From Marinomonas sp. SBI8L (GTDB lineage: Bacteria; Pseudomonadota; Gammaproteobacteria; Pseudomonadales; Marinomonadaceae), in the NCBI RefSeq assembly GCF_001624705.1, contig NZ_JSEO01000002.1, positions 310,001 through 374,000 on the forward strand: 64,000 nt of DNA, given 5' to 3'. The translations under genes were made by a program, and so were the position numbers. This document shows positions 19,167 through 28,643 of this stretch, piece after piece. Under the pieces are notes generated by a model. That model did not search any database. It had not been told where the DNA came from and was given only the letters and a program-made list of their open reading frames with translations. The first letter of the stretch is position 1, and each line of letters begins with the position of its first letter.

Positions 19167-20798
19167 ATGACACTATCTAAAGCATTGATAGCAAAGTTTG
19201 ATAGCACCAGCGTTGTTGCTGTTATAGGTGCTGGCGCTATGGGAGCAGGTATTGCTCAAATTACGGCGCAATCAGGCCATAGGGTATTACTTTTTGATCA
19301 GAATGAAGCTGCAATTTTCAAAGCTAAAGAGTCGGTTGCTTTACAGTTACATAAGCGAGTTTTAAAGGGGAAGTTAAGTCAGGAAAATTATGATTTATGT
19401 TTAGAAAATATTATCCCGACATATTCAATGGATGAGTTGGCAAGTGCCGATTTAGTCATAGAAGCAATCATAGAGAGCCTAGAAGTTAAGCAGTCTTTAT
19501 TTCTTGAGTTAGAGTCGATTTGCAAAGAAACCTGCATATTTACCTCAAATACCTCATCTATTTCTATAACATCCATCGCGTCTAAGCTTTCTAGGCCAGA
19601 GCGCTTCTTAGGGCTTCACTTTTTTAATCCTGCACCAGTCATGTCATTAGTCGAAGTCATTAGTGGATTAGCAAGCGATCAAGCACTCGCCAAAGTTTTA
19701 TACCAAGCGTGTATTCGTTGGGGTAAAAACCCTGTTTACGCCAAAAGTAGTCCAGGTTTTATTGTCAACCGAGTTGCACGTCCATTTTATGCAGAAGCAT
19801 TAAGAATATTAGATGAACAGGGAGCCAGTATTTCGCAAATAGATGAACTAATGCGAGAGTGTGGCCGTTTTAAAATGGGGCCGTTTGAGTTGATGGATCT
19901 AATTGGACATGATGTTAATTATGCTGTGACGGAGTCTGTATTTCGCGCCTATTACCAAGATCCCAAGTTTAAACCATCTCTGAGTCAAAAAAGTTTATTA
20001 GAAGCAGGGTTTCTTGGAAGAAAAACAGGACGAGGCTTTTATCAATATAATTCCAATGGAGAGAAATACTTACAGAACAATATTACGGATTTACCAATAG
20101 ATAGAAATTGGAGTGAAAGCAAAGCGCCAGATGGGCTCATAAAACAAATACAAGTCATATCAAAACAAGAAAATCAGCCAAGTCAGATGAGTCCAACCAA
20201 GGGTTTAATTGAGCGCTTTCTAAGTAATAATTTTTATTTTGATAATGAAACCAATCAAGACTTAGAGCAGCAAATAATTACCATTTTTAAATTCGGCGAG
20301 GCACATATAGCGTTAACAAATGGCCTTACTGCAACCGAAAGAGCGAAAGAAGAAAAGCTAAATAATTTGGTGTTATTTGACTTGGCATTTGATTACTCAA
20401 GCATTACTAAGTTAGCAATTAGTGCTTCAGATAATTGTTCATCACAAGCTCTAGATGATGCCTTTACCTTATTCGATTTAATTGGAATAACGCTAATTAA
20501 ACTCGATGACATTCCAGGCTTAGTATTAATGAGAACATTGGCAATGTTAACCAATGAAGCGGTAGAAACCCGCTTACAAGGCGTTGCGACAGGTGAAGAT
20601 ATAGATAAGGCAATGTGTGCTGGAGTTAATTACCCTCAAGGGCCAATAGCCTGGGGGCAAAGAGTTGGGTTAACTCTTATTCATCAAGTGCTTACAAATC
20701 TCCAACTTAGTTATGGCGAAGATAGGTATCGACCCTCATCTTTGTTAAGACGTTTAAGTGTTAGCGGTAAAAAAATAGTAAATGAGCTCGCTCAATAA
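19167..20798 (+). CDS. paaH: 3-hydroxyadipyl-CoA dehydrogenase PaaH
   Basis: An NAD-dependent 3-hydroxyacyl-CoA dehydrogenase that oxidises 3-hydroxyadipyl-CoA to 3-oxoadipyl-CoA. The Rossmann motif VIGAGAMGAGIA is near the N-terminus, followed by the NTSSISI and HFFNPAPVM motifs and the C-terminal dehydrogenase domains. It has 543 residues from the ATG at 19167 (GGAG upstream); an alternative ATG at 19152 would add five. It is longer than the 475-residue E. coli protein because it carries a tandem C-terminal domain, common in PaaH-like proteins. Confidence 0.9.
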   Translation: MTLSKALIAKFDSTSVVAVIGAGAMGAGIAQITAQSGHRVLLFDQNEAAIFKAKESVALQLHKRVLKGKLSQENYDLCLENIIPTYSMDELASADLVIEAIIESLEVKQSLFLELESICKETCIFTSNTSSISITSIASKLSRPERFLGLHFFNPAPVMSLVEVISGLASDQALAKVLYQACIRWGKNPVYAKSSPGFIVNRVARPFYAEALRILDEQGASISQIDELMRECGRFKMGPFELMDLIGHDVNYAVTESVFRAYYQDPKFKPSLSQKSLLEAGFLGRKTGRGFYQYNSNGEKYLQNNITDLPIDRNWSESKAPDGLIKQIQVISKQENQPSQMSPTKGLIERFLSNNFYFDNETNQDLEQQIITIFKFGEAHIALTNGLTATERAKEEKLNNLVLFDLAFDYSSITKLAISASDNCSSQALDDAFTLFDLIGITLIKLDDIPGLVLMRTLAMLTNEAVETRLQGVATGEDIDKAMCAGVNYPQGPIAWGQRVGLTLIHQVLTNLQLSYGEDRYRPSSLLRRLSVSGKKIVNELAQ

Positions 20799-20832
20799 AC
20801 TAAAATTATAAAAATTACTTTTGGTGTTATAA

Positions 20833-22059
20833 ATGAATCAATTACAAAATGCTTATATTATCGATGCAATTAGAACCCCAATTGGACGATATGCTGGATC
20901 ACTTTCGAGTGTGAGAGCCGATGATTTAGGTGCTATTCCAATCAAATCGCTCATGTCTCGTAATCATACTGTGAATTGGAGCAAAGTGGACGATGTTATA
21001 TTAGGCTGCGCTAACCAAGCTGGAGAAGATAATAGAGATGTAGCAAGAATGAGCGCCTTATTAGCAGGCCTTCCTATTTCTGTTTCAGGTACCACTATTA
21101 ACCGATTATGCGGCTCGGGTATGGATGCCGTTGGGTATGCTGCTAGGGCGTTAAAGACAAATGAAAGTGCTTTGATGATAGCTGGTGGCGTTGAGTCAAT
21201 GTCTAGAGCACCTATGGTCATGGGGAAAGCTGAAAGCGCTTTTAGTCGACAAGCTGAACTTTTTGATACTACGATAGGCTGGCGTTTTATAAACCCCTTA
21301 ATGGAAGAAAAGTATGGTGTAGATTCTATGCCAGAAACGGCTGAAAATTTAGCGCAAAAATACCAAATAAGTCGCCATGATCAAGATATTTTTGCTTATT
21401 TAAGCCAAGAAAAAACAGCTAAAGCGCAAGCTGAAGGGCGCTTTGAACAAGAAATCACGCCAGTCTTGATTAAACAGAGAAAGAAAGAAGACAGGGTGAT
21501 TGATCAAGATGAGCACCCAAGGTTAACCAGCTTAGACAAGTTAGCTCAACTTAAAGCACCCTTTAGGAATGAAGGCAGTGTAACAGCAGGAAATGCGTCT
21601 GGTGTAAACGATGGCGCTTGTGCTTTGCTTTTGGCTAATGATGAAGCCATCACTGAGCATGGCTTGAAGCCAAGAGCAAAGATACTTGCTATGGCGACTA
21701 CAGGTGTTGAACCTAAGTTTATGGGGATTGGTCCAGTACCAGCAACACAAAAAGTATTGAGGCAACTTGGTTTATCATTAGATGACATGGATGTCATTGA
21801 ATTGAACGAAGCCTTTGCGGTTCAAGCTCTTGCTGTTATTCGTAACTTAGACTTAGACGAAAATGATTCTAGGATTAATCCCAATGGTGGCGCAATTGCA
21901 TTAGGGCATCCTTTAGGTATGAGTGGTGCTCGTTTAATTACCACTGCGTTACATGAACTAGAATTAAGAGCTAGCAAGGGTGAGAGGTCAAAATATGCGC
22001 TTTGTACAATGTGTGTAGGTGTCGGTCAGGGGATTGCAATTGTGATAGAGCGAATTTAG
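20833..22059 (+). CDS. paaJ: 3-oxoadipyl-CoA thiolase PaaJ
   Basis: A 408-residue thiolase that splits 3-oxoadipyl-CoA into acetyl-CoA and succinyl-CoA, the final step of the pathway. The nucleophile C93 lies in NRLCGSGM, the histidine in GGAIALGHPLGMSGAR, and the second cysteine in CTMCVGVGQG. It is the last gene of the left paa block, 34 bp after paaH. The name pcaF would fit the same reaction; the context favours PaaJ. Confidence 0.92.
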   Translation: MNQLQNAYIIDAIRTPIGRYAGSLSSVRADDLGAIPIKSLMSRNHTVNWSKVDDVILGCANQAGEDNRDVARMSALLAGLPISVSGTTINRLCGSGMDAVGYAARALKTNESALMIAGGVESMSRAPMVMGKAESAFSRQAELFDTTIGWRFINPLMEEKYGVDSMPETAENLAQKYQISRHDQDIFAYLSQEKTAKAQAEGRFEQEITPVLIKQRKKEDRVIDQDEHPRLTSLDKLAQLKAPFRNEGSVTAGNASGVNDGACALLLANDEAITEHGLKPRAKILAMATTGVEPKFMGIGPVPATQKVLRQLGLSLDDMDVIELNEAFAVQALAVIRNLDLDENDSRINPNGGAIALGHPLGMSGARLITTALHELELRASKGERSKYALCTMCVGVGQGIAIVIERI

Positions 22060-22950
22060 TTTGCTTTTCTGCGGTTAAACCTTAAGTGATAAAACAATGC
22101 CTTTAATGATTAGTTCTGACCTTTAAAGGCATTCATATAAGAAGCAAAATATTATGATTTGAGGGATGATTTGTATAAATATAATCGTCTTTATTGAGAG
22201 GTTAAGTATAAAAGCTTCAATTTTATGCTTTGAACAAATTTCTTCACTAAATTTTATGCGTGTATTTTTCATTATTATTTCTGTCGACAACTTATTAGTT
22301 AAGGTATTCCTTAAATAATTGCTAAGCGCCTAACCTACACTTTCCCTGCCAAAAGCATTCATTGCTTTGTGATAATTATTTATGATTTTTAAAAAGCTAA
22401 AACCAACTTATCTTATTATTTGTTGCTTGACGAATAGGTGTTGAGAGAACCGATAGAAGTAATAAAATTACGTGCTTTTTCGCTGGAAATGAAAAAAAAC
22501 AAGTATGAAATATGAGTAAAACAGTATGATTTTCAGTGCTTTAAGGGCTTTATGATTACTTTTAGTTATTTTTACTTGTTTGACTATAACCCAAATAGAG
22601 GCTCTTTACGGGGATTAATAGGTGCTTTCGAAACTATGAGAAGAGACGATTCTAGATAGCAATTTACTCAGATTCTAAAGCACATTTATTTTAACAACTT
22701 TTCCGATGTTAATCCTATAATCTAAGTTATACAGGGATGCCTTGTTATAAAATTAGTTATAGATAAAATGCATTTATATTCCAAAAAGAAATAAAAAAAC
22801 TCCATTTATATTTCAAAATACTTTGTAAATTTAAAGTAAATGCGGATAGTATGGCCACCGGTCCTCGAGATCGACAATAGATGGCCAATTTAGCGCTTAA
22901 GTATTTACTCTACTTAAATTGCCATTATTTCAATAAACAATCTAGGGTGA
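22060..22950. other. Long non-coding gap after paaJ
   Basis: About 890 AT-rich bases without a recognisable gene. A hairpin at 22096-22105/22124-22133 (arms AATGCCTTTA and TAAAGGCATT, 18-nt loop) could end paaJ transcription, although no T-run follows. A 9-bp inverted repeat (22497-22505 and 22573-22581) lies in the middle. Near the right end ATGGCCA occurs twice exactly 30 bases apart (22851 and 22881), next to GCGGATAGT; this looks like the end of a mobile element. Decayed sequence is the best general description. Confidence 0.45.
22841..22925. repeat. Possible insertion-sequence end remnant
   Basis: The stretch begins TGCGGATAGTATGGCCACCG and repeats ATGGCCA at 22881. From memory, GCGGATA...GGCCACC is a pattern seen at the multiple-repeat ends of IS21-family elements. 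A partial inverted match (TATCCGCA) occurs near 26074, on the other side of a four-gene island. The 22881-22925 part can also fold into a bulged hairpin. No transposase gene is present, so this is only a suggestion. Confidence 0.3.
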
Positions 22951-23430
22951 TCAAAGATCAAAGTCGCCAACTTGATAGCCGCCCACTTCGGGCTTAAAAC
23001 TTATTGCTATACGGTTCCAGCTATTTATCGTGGTAATAACCAACGTCAAATCTACCAGCTGCTCTTCTGAGAAATGCTCTCTCGTTGACTTATATAGTTG
23101 ATCATCAATTTCATTTTGATGAATTAATGTATTTGCTTCAGCCCAAGCTAGCGCTGCACGTTCTTTTTCACTAAAGAAGTTTGTTTCTCTCCATGCTATC
23201 AAACTATGTAACCTTTGCTCTGTTTCACCCAATGCTCTTGCATCCTTACAGTGCATATCAAGACAGTAAGCGCAGCCATTAATCTGTGATACACGTATTT
23301 TTACTAATTCTGATAGGGTGCTATCCAAAGTATTTTTGATTTTGTAACAGCTAGAAATATACTTTTCAGCTTCAATTAAAGTGTTCATTGCGCCAGGGGA
23401 TGCTTGAAAATGGTTAAGTCTTTGTGACAT
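22951..23430 (-). CDS. Carboxymuconolactone decarboxylase/AhpD-family protein
   Basis: A 159-residue AhpD-like protein. The redox-type motif CAYCLDMH gives C53, C56 and H60, as in alkylhydroperoxidase-like members. Such proteins are usually peroxidases or disulfide reductants of unknown partner. The ATG at 23430 is chosen because AAGGAG lies 8 bp upstream; the frame is open 30 codons further but with an unlikely hydrophobic leader. It is divergent from an AraC-type gene, 80 bp apart, which probably regulates it. Confidence 0.82.
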   Translation of the reverse strand: MSQRLNHFQASPGAMNTLIEAEKYISSCYKIKNTLDSTLSELVKIRVSQINGCAYCLDMHCKDARALGETEQRLHSLIAWRETNFFSEKERAALAWAEANTLIHQNEIDDQLYKSTREHFSEEQLVDLTLVITTINSWNRIAISFKPEVGGYQVGDFDL

Positions 23431-23510
23431 GGTATTGCTCCTTAATGGATTGATCGTATGAAGCAAGATTAGACTTAGCGCTTTATTAAAAATTGGATAA
23501 AAACGACTTA

Positions 23511-24329
23511 ATGCCAACACTTGATGATATTAATTATCTTAAAATCTCTCCAGAACCGCCTTTGGCTGATTATGTACAAGCCATATGGTTGGCACGGCAT
23601 GATAAGAACAAAGAGGTATTAGCCTTTCGCTTGTTAAGCGATTGTGGTTCTTGCATTTTGTTTAACTATGGTGATGAGATTAGATTAACAAGAAATAATC
23701 ACTCGCACAGGCTTTCAAAACAGGCCGCGGTAGTAGGACCAAGCAAAGCGCTTTTTGAGATTGGTTTTAATAATCAAATTTGCACACTCGGTATTAATTT
23801 TCACCCCGGTACTGGTTGTGCTTTCTTAGAGAGTGGAATGGAGCAATTGATTGATAGAATAGACATTTCTAATGAAACACATTTTGCAAATACTCATCAT
23901 ATGTACATCAAATTTGAAACTGAAATTAAAGCAGTAACAGGTGAAAGCTTACTGAGAAAAGTAGAAGAAAGTTTAATTCGTAACTTGTCTAATTATCACT
24001 TACAAGCTTGGGATAAATTAGAATCTCTCATTACTCTTTTTAAGCGCGAACAGGATATGCCATTAGAGTTATTAGCGGATATGTCTGGTGTTTCCGCTAG
24101 AGAAATTCAAAGAAAATTTAAACAGTACGTTGGTATCAGCCCAAAAGTTTATCAAAGGCTCATGAAGCTAAATAAGGTTAAAGCTAGGCTATCAAGTGGG
24201 GATTATGAAAGCTTAACTCAGTTAGCAATTGATAATGGCTATTATGATCAAGCCCATTTTATACGAGAGTTTAAATACTTTATGAAACTCACGCCAAAAC
24301 AGTACCGAAAATTAATGGAAAACAACTAA
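23511..24329 (+). CDS. AraC-family transcriptional regulator
   Basis: A 272-residue regulator (278 from a TTG at 23493). The N-terminal two-thirds resembles the DUF6597-type ligand-sensing domain. The C-terminal AraC DNA-binding domain (about residues 170-270) has both helix-turn-helix units: LADMSGVSAREIQRKFK and LAIDNGYYDQAHFIREFK. The divergent AhpD-like gene is the most likely target. Neither possible start has a clear ribosome binding site. The inducer is not predictable. Confidence 0.85.
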   Translation: MPTLDDINYLKISPEPPLADYVQAIWLARHDKNKEVLAFRLLSDCGSCILFNYGDEIRLTRNNHSHRLSKQAAVVGPSKALFEIGFNNQICTLGINFHPGTGCAFLESGMEQLIDRIDISNETHFANTHHMYIKFETEIKAVTGESLLRKVEESLIRNLSNYHLQAWDKLESLITLFKREQDMPLELLADMSGVSAREIQRKFKQYVGISPKVYQRLMKLNKVKARLSSGDYESLTQLAIDNGYYDQAHFIREFKYFMKLTPKQYRKLMENN

Positions 24330-24385
24330 ATTGAGCGCGCTCAATTAATTCGTCTTGTTAATAAGACATCAAAATGGAAGCTTTC

Positions 24386-25567
24386 ATGTTAAACACGCTA
24401 TCGATTTCAAATTATCGCTCATTAGTTAAGTTAGTTATCCCTTTAGGTCGACTTAATTTGATAACGGGCGCCAATGCTAGTGGTAAGTCTAATCTATATA
24501 AAGCCTTGAGATTATTAGCTGAAACTGCCCAAGGAGGGGTTGTCAACGCTCTCGCAAAAGAAGGAGGGCTTGAGGCTTGTTTTTGGGCTGGGCCAGAAGT
24601 TATTTCAGATAGAATGAGACGAAGTGAGATCCCTATACAGGGTGGACCAAGAAGCAAGGCGAAACGTTTAAGGCTAGGCTTCACAGGAGATGACTTTGGA
24701 TATTCAATTTCTTTAGGTTTGCCTAAACCGAGTAATTCTGCTTTTTCATTAGATCCTGAGATTAAAAGAGAATGTATTTGGGCTTGTCACTCTGGCTCAA
24801 GTACATATCGTCCAGCATCGTCTCTCATCGACAGAGATGCAAGCTTGATTAAAATTAGAGAAAAGCGTAATTGGCAGGTAATGAGTCAAAATATAGCTAC
24901 TTTCGATAGTATTTTTAGTCAGATATCAGACCCAGATAAAACGCCAGAAGTAATCACTCTAAGAGATAATATTAGACATTGGCGTTTTTATGATCATTTT
25001 AGAAGTGACATGGATGCGCCTGCAAGGCATGCTCAATTAGGGACAAGAACGCCAGTTTTACATCATGATGGTCGAGATCTTGCTGCTGCACTGCAAACGA
25101 TTAATGAAATTGGGAGTCATGAGGCTTTGGCTGACGCCATTAGTGATGCTTTTCCTGGAGCGCACTTAAAGATAGCGATAAAAGAAGATGCTCGTTTCGC
25201 GATTGAGTTTTACCAATATGGCTTGTTAAGGCCTTTATCCGGGCATGAGTTATCAGATGGTACTTTACGGTACTTGTTATGGGTGGCAGCACTATTAACA
25301 CCAAGACCTCCACCATTAATGGTGCTTAATGAGCCTGAAACAAGTTTACATCCAGATTTATTGCCTGCTTTGGCAAGGCTTATCATCAGCGCCTCTGAGC
25401 GAACTCAAGTCTGGGTCGTATCTCATGCTTCAAGGCTTATTGCTGCCCTTGAAGAGCATGAAGAATGTCACAGTATCTGCTTAAAAAAAGAGTTGGGGGA
25501 AACAAGCGTTGTGGGTCAAGGTATGCTTGATGAGCCACATTGGGTATGGCCAGATGCGAGTAAATAA
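24386..25567 (+). CDS. RecF/SMC-like AAA ATPase (COG4637-type)
   Basis: A 393-residue ATPase with a Walker A motif GANASGKSN near residue 30 and, near the C-terminus, LSGHELSDGT (signature-like) followed by LMVLNEPETSLHP (Walker B) and VVSHASRL (H-loop). This is the AAA_21/RecF-like layout with a split ATPase head and no long coiled coil. The family is conserved but of unknown role; related ATPases occur in DNA repair and in defence pairs. No nuclease partner lies beside it. The ATG at 24386 has GGAAG upstream; 24374 is an alternative. Confidence 0.78.
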   Translation: MLNTLSISNYRSLVKLVIPLGRLNLITGANASGKSNLYKALRLLAETAQGGVVNALAKEGGLEACFWAGPEVISDRMRRSEIPIQGGPRSKAKRLRLGFTGDDFGYSISLGLPKPSNSAFSLDPEIKRECIWACHSGSSTYRPASSLIDRDASLIKIREKRNWQVMSQNIATFDSIFSQISDPDKTPEVITLRDNIRHWRFYDHFRSDMDAPARHAQLGTRTPVLHHDGRDLAAALQTINEIGSHEALADAISDAFPGAHLKIAIKEDARFAIEFYQYGLLRPLSGHELSDGTLRYLLWVAALLTPRPPPLMVLNEPETSLHPDLLPALARLIISASERTQVWVVSHASRLIAALEEHEECHSICLKKELGETSVVGQGMLDEPHWVWPDASK

Positions 25568-25661
25568 TGTCAAGTTTGATGAACCTGACACAAATATTAA
25601 TTGTTAGTCATGGTGTTCCTGATGTGGCATTTGATAATGACTTGAGTTTGTTATCATAAGC

Positions 25662-26054
25662 TCAACATGGGCGTATCAAACCGGCCATGTTTGCCGTATT
25701 AACTCTTAATTTAGCGAACCCGTTTTCTGCCACATCGTGATGGAATTTATGTACAGATACTAGAATATCAGCATTGAGAGTGAAGTTTTTGTCAAAAGAC
25801 TCTTCAGAAAATACCATATTTACAGAGTCACGAATGTCATTAATAAGAGTCAGATATTTATCTATATTCTTACGTGAACCTATGTTCTCGAATCCTGTGT
25901 TGAGATACTTCCAATCCATCTCTTTAACCTTCTTATAATTATTCTCAAGTGGTGATATATCAAGTGCGCCGACTAATCTGAAGTAAGGGATAAAGTCCTC
26001 TGGTTTAATCGCATCAGGGTAATGACGTACACCTTTACCTTCCAATAAGAGCAT
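25662..26054 (-). CDS. Hypothetical protein of unknown family
   Basis: A 130-residue frame with balanced amino-acid composition that looks coding, but I do not recognise it. It has no signal peptide or membrane segment and contains several Asn/Lys/Asp-rich helical stretches. The ATG at 26054 has no ribosome binding site, and the possible mobile-element end lies just upstream, so it may be the C-terminal piece of a gene broken by insertion or deletion. Its 3' end overlaps a small AACATGG/CCATGTT dyad. Confidence 0.45.
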   Translation of the reverse strand: MLLLEGKGVRHYPDAIKPEDFIPYFRLVGALDISPLENNYKKVKEMDWKYLNTGFENIGSRKNIDKYLTLINDIRDSVNMVFSEESFDKNFTLNADILVSVHKFHHDVAENGFAKLRVNTANMAGLIRPC

Positions 26055-26582
26055 TTAATTTTCAATACTATGAGTATCCGCACTATTAGGGAGTGGGCAT
26101 TACGCTATTCAAACGGATTGATTCACTACAAATGATGTCTAGTTGAGTGATGAAGTATCAAGCTTTGCTAGTCCTTTTACTTCAACTAGCTTTTCTTAAC
26201 CAGATGACACTTCTTTTTCGGGAGGTGGATTTTAGGGCTAAATATGTTCTTTTTTTCACGCATATCTAGCTGATATCCATTTCATAAAACTCTCCGATAC
26301 AACTTCTTAAGTCTTGTTTCAACGTGATACTTGTTTGGCATAGGAGGCTTAATTTTACACTTTAAAACACTCGTTAGGATACGTAATAAACACTTTTTTT
26401 ATGATTGTTGTGTTGTATTTTTATCATTCTAAAACAATTAGTTATCTAATTAATAGTTAAATTTAGCTATGTAAAATCAATTAACGACACATAATTTTAT
26501 TGTTTTTGATCTTTATTGTGTCATAAACTTAATGCAAGTTAGTCAAACCTAATAGCCAAAATTAGTAGTTATAGAGGTGGTA
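26055..26582. promoter_or_regulatory. paaA upstream region with putative operator
   Basis: About 530 bases lacking genes. The right end carries TGTGTCATAAACTTAAT at 26517-26533, matching the paaF promoter spacer at 14 of 17 positions. A wider inverted repeat pairs GACACATAA (26486-26494) with TTATTGTGTC (26513-26522). No -35/-10 pair as good as that of paaF is visible. The left end has TATCCGCA at about 26074, part of the suspected mobile-element remnant. Confidence 0.5.
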
Positions 26583-27572
26583 ATGTACGCTCAACTTGTC
26601 GAAACAGGGGTTAAAAAAGTCAAAAGTCAGGATGAAATGAGTCAGGACGAGAGTGACTTTCAAGCAAAAATAGATGCTGAAATTAAAATTGAAGCTAAGA
26701 ATTGGATGCCCGAAGCTTATAGAAAGACTTTGATAAGGCAGATCTCTCAGCATGCCCATTCTGAAATTGTTGGTATGTTACCAGAGGGGAATTGGCTAAC
26801 GCGTGCGCCAACTTTAAAGCGTAAATTGCAGCTATTAGCAAAAATACAAGATGAGGCCGGTCATGGCCTATATCTATACAGTGCAATGGAAACACTAGGT
26901 GCAGATAGGGATGTAGAAGTAGAAAAGCTGCATACAGGAAAAGCAAAGTATTCGAGTATTTTTAATTATCCAACCCTAAATTGGACAGATATGGGAGCGA
27001 TAGGCTGGCTGGTGGACGGCGCAGCCATAGTCAATCAAGTGGTATTACAAAGAACCTCTTATGGCCCTTATTCACGTGCCATGGTGCGAATTTGCAAAGA
27101 AGAAAGCTTTCATCAGCGCCAAGGTTACGAAATTTTATTAACTATTATGCAGCATGGTACAGATGCACAAAAAGCCATGGTTCAGGATTCAATTAATCGT
27201 TTGTGGTGGCCGTCTCTTATGATGTTTGGCCCTACAGATGATGACTCTCCTAATTCTAAGCAATCCTTAGCTTGGAAGATTAAACGTAAATCAAATGATG
27301 AATTACGCCAAATGTTTATCGATCAAACGATTCCTCAACTTGAATTTCTAGGCTGTACCGCACCTGATCCGGACTTAAAGTGGAATGAAGAAACGGGGCA
27401 CTATGATTTTGGTGAAATTGATTGGAGTGAGTTTTACGCCGTGTTAAAGGGCAATGGTCCTTGTAACCAAGAAAGATTAGCTAAACGTAAAAGTGCGATT
27501 GATAAGGGTGCTTGGGTAAGAGAAGCCGCTGTTGCCTATGCTAAAAAACAAGAATCAATGAAGGGAGCTTAA
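26583..27572 (+). CDS. paaA: Phenylacetyl-CoA 1,2-epoxidase catalytic subunit PaaA
   Basis: A 329-residue diiron subunit that inserts oxygen into the ring of phenylacetyl-CoA. Two ExxH iron-binding motifs are seen: DEAGH in [12 protein letters not shown] and ESFH in [12 protein letters not shown]. The ATG at 26583 has GAGG with 6-bp spacing; an in-frame GTG at 26577 is less likely. It heads paaA-B-C-D-E-Z, all on one strand with very short gaps. Confidence 0.95.
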   Translation: MYAQLVETGVKKVKSQDEMSQDESDFQAKIDAEIKIEAKNWMPEAYRKTLIRQISQHAHSEIVGMLPEGNWLTRAPTLKRKLQLLAKIQDEAGHGLYLYSAMETLGADRDVEVEKLHTGKAKYSSIFNYPTLNWTDMGAIGWLVDGAAIVNQVVLQRTSYGPYSRAMVRICKEESFHQRQGYEILLTIMQHGTDAQKAMVQDSINRLWWPSLMMFGPTDDDSPNSKQSLAWKIKRKSNDELRQMFIDQTIPQLEFLGCTAPDPDLKWNEETGHYDFGEIDWSEFYAVLKGNGPCNQERLAKRKSAIDKGAWVREAAVAYAKKQESMKGA

Positions 27573-27573
27573 G

Positions 27574-27855
27574 ATGTCAGAGTATCCATTATATGAAGTG
27601 TTTGTACGAAGTAAACATGGTCTGAACCACAAGCATGTAGGTAGTGTTCATGCGATAGATGATGCTATGGCAATGGAAAATGCAAGAGAGCTTTACACCA
27701 GACGTTGCGAAGGTGTCAGTATTTGGGTTGTTCCTTCAAAAATGATTACAGCCTCTGCACTAGATGATAAAGAGGCCTTGTTTGATCCATCTGAAGACAA
27801 GATATATCGCCATGCTTCTTTTTATGAGTTACCTGATGAAGTCGGTCACATGTAA
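27574..27855 (+). CDS. paaB: Phenylacetyl-CoA epoxidase subunit PaaB
   Basis: A 93-residue small subunit of the multicomponent epoxidase, close to the usual length of about 95. It contains the typical YEVFVRSKHGLNHKHVGS start and WVVPS motif. Its start lies one base after the paaA stop, with GGGAG upstream, consistent with tight co-translation. Confidence 0.94.
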   Translation: MSEYPLYEVFVRSKHGLNHKHVGSVHAIDDAMAMENARELYTRRCEGVSIWVVPSKMITASALDDKEALFDPSEDKIYRHASFYELPDEVGHM

Positions 27856-27866
27856 GGATGAATACC

Positions 27867-28643
27867 ATGATTAAAAATACCAAGCCTGTTGATACTTTAT
27901 TTATTTACCTGTTGCGACTGGCTGACTCTAATTTAATTCTATCGCAAAGGTTATGCGAACTTTGCGGTGATGCACCTTCTTTAGAAGAAGAGTTAGCAAT
28001 TAGTAATGTTGCGCTAGATTTAATTGGACAAGCAAAAAATTGGTATGAGTACGCCAGTGAATTAGATCCATTAAAGCGCACAGCAGACCATTTAGCCTTT
28101 CGACGTGATGCCCATGAGTTTTATAACGTCCTTTTAGTTGAACAAAAAAATGGCAACTTTGCTGAAACAATTACTAGACAGTTTTTCTTCGATGCCTGGC
28201 ATTTATCGATATTAGAGTCGTTACAGGACTCAAAAGATGAGCGTATTAAGTCTATTGCTAGTAAAGCAGTGAAAGAAGTTTCTTATCACCTAAGGCGTTC
28301 GAGTCAATGGATGATTCGATTAGGTGATGGAACTGAACTAAGTCATGAAAAAATGCAATCAGCGATAAATCAATTATGGCGATTTACTGGTGAACTTATA
28401 ACGAGTGATCACCTTGAAGATGCTTTAGAGCGAGATGGGCTTATCCCTGACCCCCGTAAAATATTTGGTTTGTGGAAGCATTCAATCGAGACAGTGCTAT
28501 CTCAAGCTAAGTTAGTTAACCCTGATTATGATGCTTGGATGTACAAAGGTGGTAAACAAGGGGAGCACACCGAGTTGTTGGGTTTTATTTTAGCTGAAAT
28601 GCAATATCTGCAGAGGGCATATCCAGATGCAAAAGTATGGTAG
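27867..28643 (+). CDS. paaC: Phenylacetyl-CoA epoxidase structural subunit PaaC
   Basis: A 258-residue ferritin-fold partner of PaaA that lacks a functional diiron site in known members and serves as a structural subunit. The stretch LALDLIGQAKNW-type (here VALDLIGQAKNWYEYA) is characteristic. I chose the ATG at 27867 because AAGGA lies 8 bp upstream; the ATG at 27858 is too close to that site. It overlaps paaD by 17 bp. Confidence 0.93.
   Translation: MIKNTKPVDTLFIYLLRLADSNLILSQRLCELCGDAPSLEEELAISNVALDLIGQAKNWYEYASELDPLKRTADHLAFRRDAHEFYNVLLVEQKNGNFAETITRQFFFDAWHLSILESLQDSKDERIKSIASKAVKEVSYHLRRSSQWMIRLGDGTELSHEKMQSAINQLWRFTGELITSDHLEDALERDGLIPDPRKIFGLWKHSIETVLSQAKLVNPDYDAWMYKGGKQGEHTELLGFILAEMQYLQRAYPDAKVW

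Noticed and set aside
22262-22320. Small palindrome TTAAGG-TATT-CCTTAA
   Set aside because: Only 6 bp, no T-run, no adjacent gene; not distinguishable from background.
22497-22581. 9-bp inverted repeat AAACAAGTA/TACTTGTTT in the gap after paaJ
   Set aside because: Arms are 67 bases apart, AT-rich, and without a gene to regulate; expected by chance in such sequence.
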